Below, one piece after another: positions 5,198 to 7,383 of a stretch of DNA of 7,383 bases (positions are counted from its first letter, which is position 1; every line of letters starts with the position of its first letter). The stretch covers positions 1-7,383 of the forward strand of contig CAYTGJ010000184.1 in assembly GCA_964437245.1 (NCBI GenBank). The letters run 5' to 3'. The notes below the pieces were generated by a model. That model had not been told where the DNA came from. It was given only the letters and a program-made list of their open reading frames with translations, and did not search any database. This DNA is from JANYCO01 sp964437245. Its GTDB lineage: Bacteria; Bacteroidota; Bacteroidia; Cytophagales; Cytophagaceae. Both the position numbers and the translations under genes were made by a program.

Positions 5198-6728
5198 ACA
5201 GGCCGGCTTTCAGGTGAAGAAAAATCCCTGTTTGCCCCAGTTGGTTGATCGAATATTCTATCCTTCCCACAAGATCGTAGTAGGTTACGATATCGATTCC
5301 GGCTCCGCCTCCTATCAACAGCCGGTTGGCAAGGAAATTATTGAACGGGTTGTAGGTGTTGTCCACTACATAGCCGGCATCGGAATAAATTTTGAAATAA
5401 ACACTCAAGGGAACGGTCCGGAAATTCCGGAACGGGATCCATTTTATGGTAGGTTTCATAGAAAAGATCCTGTATTTCAGATTGTTCTTGATCAAGCCAT
5501 AAGCTTGGCCATCTACTACATACAATTCGTATCCACTGATGATCTCGTTGTTGTACCCCAGTCCGCGCTGGCTGAAATAGGGTTGATGATAGGGGGCAGA
5601 GATCTTACCCCTGAAACCGGTAGCATAGTAGAATTTTTTAGACAAAGGGAAAAAATGCATGTATTCGGTGCGGAGGCCGGCTACATTCAGATTGGTCCGA
5701 GAGATGAGATGCTGGAAGTCGGCTTCTACTTTCAGCAGGTAGCCTTTCAACGGGTAATTGATGAAGTCACATTTATCGAGCGTATAGAGATAACGCAGCC
5801 CGAACGCCGTTTGGTAATTGGCTCCGTTCAGAAAGTAATTGGGATTGAGCAGTGCGATGGTGTCGGAGATGGAAGTGTGTTGAAAGTAGGGACCTAATTG
5901 GTGCTGGATGTAAAATTTTTTGCGATGGGTAAAGAGCATTTCCAGCCGGTAGCGCCTTCTCCCGAAATCGAGGTTTTCAAGATAGTCCAGCTTGTGTTCA
6001 TACGTGCGGAACGCTACCTGGCGGTTGTAGATGAGAAGTGAATTGATGGTAAGCCCCGTCCGCAGTCGTTTATTCAGATAAGGAATGGTATAGATCGTTT
6101 CAAGTTTTTTGTTGAACCCTATATTGGTGACCAGTTTCAGGGTATGATTGAGTCCGAAGAGATTTTTGATTTTGAGGTTAAACCCAAAATAAATTCTGCT
6201 CAGGTCCCGGTTCCGTTCCTGCCACCACTCGTTGAAGTTCCGGTCTGCAAGGCCTCCGGTAGGAAGGATGTTCAGGTAGAATCGTTCGCGTAGCTCTATG
6301 TAGAGGGTCTTGTAGAGACTGTCGGGACCGGAGAGATTCAAATCTACCCGCAGGAACAGGGTCGTGTTGAAGATCCTGTTTTTGATCCATATCAACTGTT
6401 TGTCGAGCAGGTTGGAAGGAATCGTATCGCCGGGTTCGTACCCGATCTCCCGTAATACGATTTTTTCTTTGGTAATATTATTCCCTTCTATGACGATCTC
6501 TTTCAAAATAACGTACGAGGTCCGGATCGTATCGTGCCGGATATTTCCTGTGTTCGGATTGTGATCCCGCCTGGTCTCTTCGCGGGATTGAGCCAAAATA
6601 CCCGTAGAATAGAGAAGAAAGAAAATGAAGGAAATGCCTGTCGCGGTACAACGGGAGGGAAATCTTTTCTGGGGAAGCGATACAAGTGTGTCCGGCACTG
6701 GAAAATGATATGAGATTCCTTTCGACAT
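5196..6728 (-). CDS. BamA/TamA-like outer membrane protein with one POTRA domain
   Basis: A 510-residue predicted outer-membrane beta barrel. Residues 30-45 form a hydrophobic signal core ending in G-I-L-A, with probable cleavage after Ala46. Residues about 73-152 look like a single POTRA domain (I-V-I-E-G-N-N at 78-84, then a helix pair and L-Y-I-E-L-R-E-R). The rest is rich in alternating aromatic and polar strands, with a Q-R-G-L-G-Y ... S-G-Y-E segment resembling the conserved inner-loop region of the BamA/Omp85 superfamily, and a final G-I-F-L-H-L-K-A-G-L strand. It is far shorter than BamA, which has five POTRA domains, so it is not the main assembly factor; small relatives of this sort are common in Bacteroidota with unclear roles. 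The ATG at 6728 gives a 29-residue n-region, and a GTG at 6698 is an alternative start. It is divergent from the tRNA methyltransferase gene and ends in the palindromic terminator. Confidence 0.85.
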   Translation of the reverse strand: MSKGISYHFPVPDTLVSLPQKRFPSRCTATGISFIFFLLYSTGILAQSREETRRDHNPNTGNIRHDTIRTSYVILKEIVIEGNNITKEKIVLREIGYEPGDTIPSNLLDKQLIWIKNRIFNTTLFLRVDLNLSGPDSLYKTLYIELRERFYLNILPTGGLADRNFNEWWQERNRDLSRIYFGFNLKIKNLFGLNHTLKLVTNIGFNKKLETIYTIPYLNKRLRTGLTINSLLIYNRQVAFRTYEHKLDYLENLDFGRRRYRLEMLFTHRKKFYIQHQLGPYFQHTSISDTIALLNPNYFLNGANYQTAFGLRYLYTLDKCDFINYPLKGYLLKVEADFQHLISRTNLNVAGLRTEYMHFFPLSKKFYYATGFRGKISAPYHQPYFSQRGLGYNNEIISGYELYVVDGQAYGLIKNNLKYRIFSMKPTIKWIPFRNFRTVPLSVYFKIYSDAGYVVDNTYNPFNNFLANRLLIGGGAGIDIVTYYDLVGRIEYSINQLGQTGIFLHLKAGL

Positions 6729-6734
6729 TCGTTA

Positions 6735-6742
6735 CAAAAGTA
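6735..6742 (-). promoter_or_regulatory. Putative -7 box TACTTTTG for the barrel-protein gene
   Basis: Minus-strand TACTTTTG matches TAnnTTTG at every fixed position. It ends 6 bases before the ATG at 6728, so transcription would begin at or next to that codon; use of the GTG at 6698 would instead leave a leader of about 30 bases. A -33 element is weak (TTAG about 20 bases upstream). Confidence 0.45.
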
Positions 6743-6766
6743 GGCTTTTTAACAGGATTTATCTAA

Positions 6767-6797
6767 TTTAAATAACGCAGATAGATGCTTATATTTG
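6767..6797 (+). promoter_or_regulatory. Bacteroidota-type promoter for the tRNA methyltransferase gene
   Basis: TTTA at 6767-6770 and TATATTTG at 6790-6797 are separated by 19 bases. The -7 box is a full match to TAnnTTTG, and the -33 element differs by one base. Transcription would start near 6801-6804, about 26 bases before the TTG start codon. It shares a 100-base divergent region with the barrel-protein promoter. Confidence 0.6.
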
Positions 6798-6828
6798 CAG
6801 GGATTAAGAGTATTTAATATATCGTATT

Positions 6829-7383
6829 TTGGGAAATCAATATTTTCAGTTTAAACAATTCAGGATAGAGCAGGAAAATGCTGCCATGAAGGTGTGTACG
6901 GATTCCTGTATTTTCGGAGCCTGGATCGATCCGGGTACGGCGACCCGTATCCTGGATATAGGAACGGGAACAGGGTTGCTGACGCTGATGCTGGCTCAGC
7001 GTTCGGGGGCGCAGTTTGATGCAGTGGAGATCAATGAGGAAGCTGCCGGACAGGCGTATGAAAATGTAACCAATTCTCCCTGGAAAGAACGGATCAGAGT
7101 ACACCATGATTCGATACAAGATTATGCGGAAGGGTGCGGGGATCAATATGAGCTGATTGTGACGAATCCTCCTTTTTATAGTAATTATTTAAAGTCGGAA
7201 AAGGAAAATGTCAACGTAGCGTACCACAGTGTGGCGTTGCCTGCAACAGAGCTTTTGGAAGCGGTGCAGAAGCTGCTTCATGATTCCGGCCGGCTGGTAG
7301 TACTGCTGCCTCCTTATGAGGCGGAATTGTTGCGGGAAGAAGCGTTGGGGTATGGCTTATATGCTTGCCGCATACTTCATGTC
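6829..7383 (+). CDS. trmN6: tRNA1(Val) (adenine(37)-N6)-methyltransferase, partial (3' end missing)
   Basis: The first 185 codons of a class I SAM-dependent methyltransferase of the TrmN6/YfiC family, which in E. coli makes m6A at position 37 of tRNA1(Val). The N-terminal Y-F-Q-F-K-Q-F-R-I at 5-13 followed by A-M-K-V-C-T-D-S at 19-26 and F-G-A-W at 29-32 is the family signature. D-I-G-T-G-T-G at 43-49 is SAM motif I, Glu67 in A-V-E-I-N probably binds the ribose, and N-P-P-F at 113-116 is the N6-adenine catalytic motif. The family is usually about 235-250 residues, so roughly a quarter is cut off by the window edge. No ATG lies at the right place: the frame upstream is closed by a TAA at 6769-6771, and the next ATG is inside the conserved region at codon 20. 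The TTG at 6829 restores the expected M-G-N-Q-Y-F-Q-F-K opening and fits the promoter. Confidence 0.88.
   Translation, partial: MGNQYFQFKQFRIEQENAAMKVCTDSCIFGAWIDPGTATRILDIGTGTGLLTLMLAQRSGAQFDAVEINEEAAGQAYENVTNSPWKERIRVHHDSIQDYAEGCGDQYELIVTNPPFYSNYLKSEKENVNVAYHSVALPATELLEAVQKLLHDSGRLVVLLPPYEAELLREEALGYGLYACRILHV

Noticed and set aside
5214..5897. Open frame on the plus strand (227 codons)
   Set aside because: It is antisense to the barrel part of the outer-membrane protein gene, has no signal or motif, and shares none of the features of its neighbours.
6814..7146. 110-codon minus-strand frame near the right end
   Set aside because: It is antisense to the clearly recognisable tRNA methyltransferase coding sequence and shows no domain.

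Overview
This window reads as an ordinary chromosomal stretch of a member of the Bacteroidota, most likely of Bacteroidales type; I cannot resolve the family. The main grounds are several upstream boxes fitting the Bacteroidota primary-sigma pattern (TTTG, about 17-21 bases, TAnnTTTG), the lack of convincing Shine-Dalgarno sequences, and proteins typical of that phylum. The mean base composition looks moderate and no gene stands out clearly as foreign. No rRNA, tRNA, CRISPR array, transposase or phage gene was seen, and no gene-free stretch exceeds about 210 bases.

Layout, left to right. Positions 1-21 hold what may be the first seven codons of a minus-strand gene. A minus-strand DUF1653 gene (84-296) stands back to back with a plus-strand dCMP deaminase gene (384-860). 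A membrane-anchored or exported alpha/beta hydrolase (983-1906) follows on the plus strand and converges on a long minus-strand block. In its own transcription order that block is a small one-POTRA outer-membrane barrel protein (6728-5196), a 42-bp perfect palindrome that is the likely terminator, then a compact operon of a DPM1/ArnC-like glycosyltransferase (5106-4129), a second GT2 glycosyltransferase with C-terminal membrane helices (4125-3154) and murB (3134-2115). A tRNA1(Val) A37 N6-methyltransferase gene (from 6829) diverges from the barrel gene and runs off the right edge.

The minus-strand block is about the cell envelope: membrane-bound glycosyl transfer, a peptidoglycan precursor step, and a barrel protein of the outer membrane. 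The other genes are nucleotide and tRNA housekeeping, one probable esterase or peptidase, and one small protein of unknown role.

Three points deserve a second look. First, the two intergenic regions flanking the hydrolase carry a degenerate 7-base tandem repeat (about RGATNCN), in one orientation before the gene and in inverted copies after it. Second, MurB has Arg239 where Escherichia coli MurB has its catalytic Ser229 (G-N-A-G-S-F-F-K-N-P), while the rest of the active site looks intact. Third, several promoter-like boxes lie only 5-6 bases from the start codon, which would give almost leaderless mRNAs. I found no evidence for a complete new multi-gene system here.
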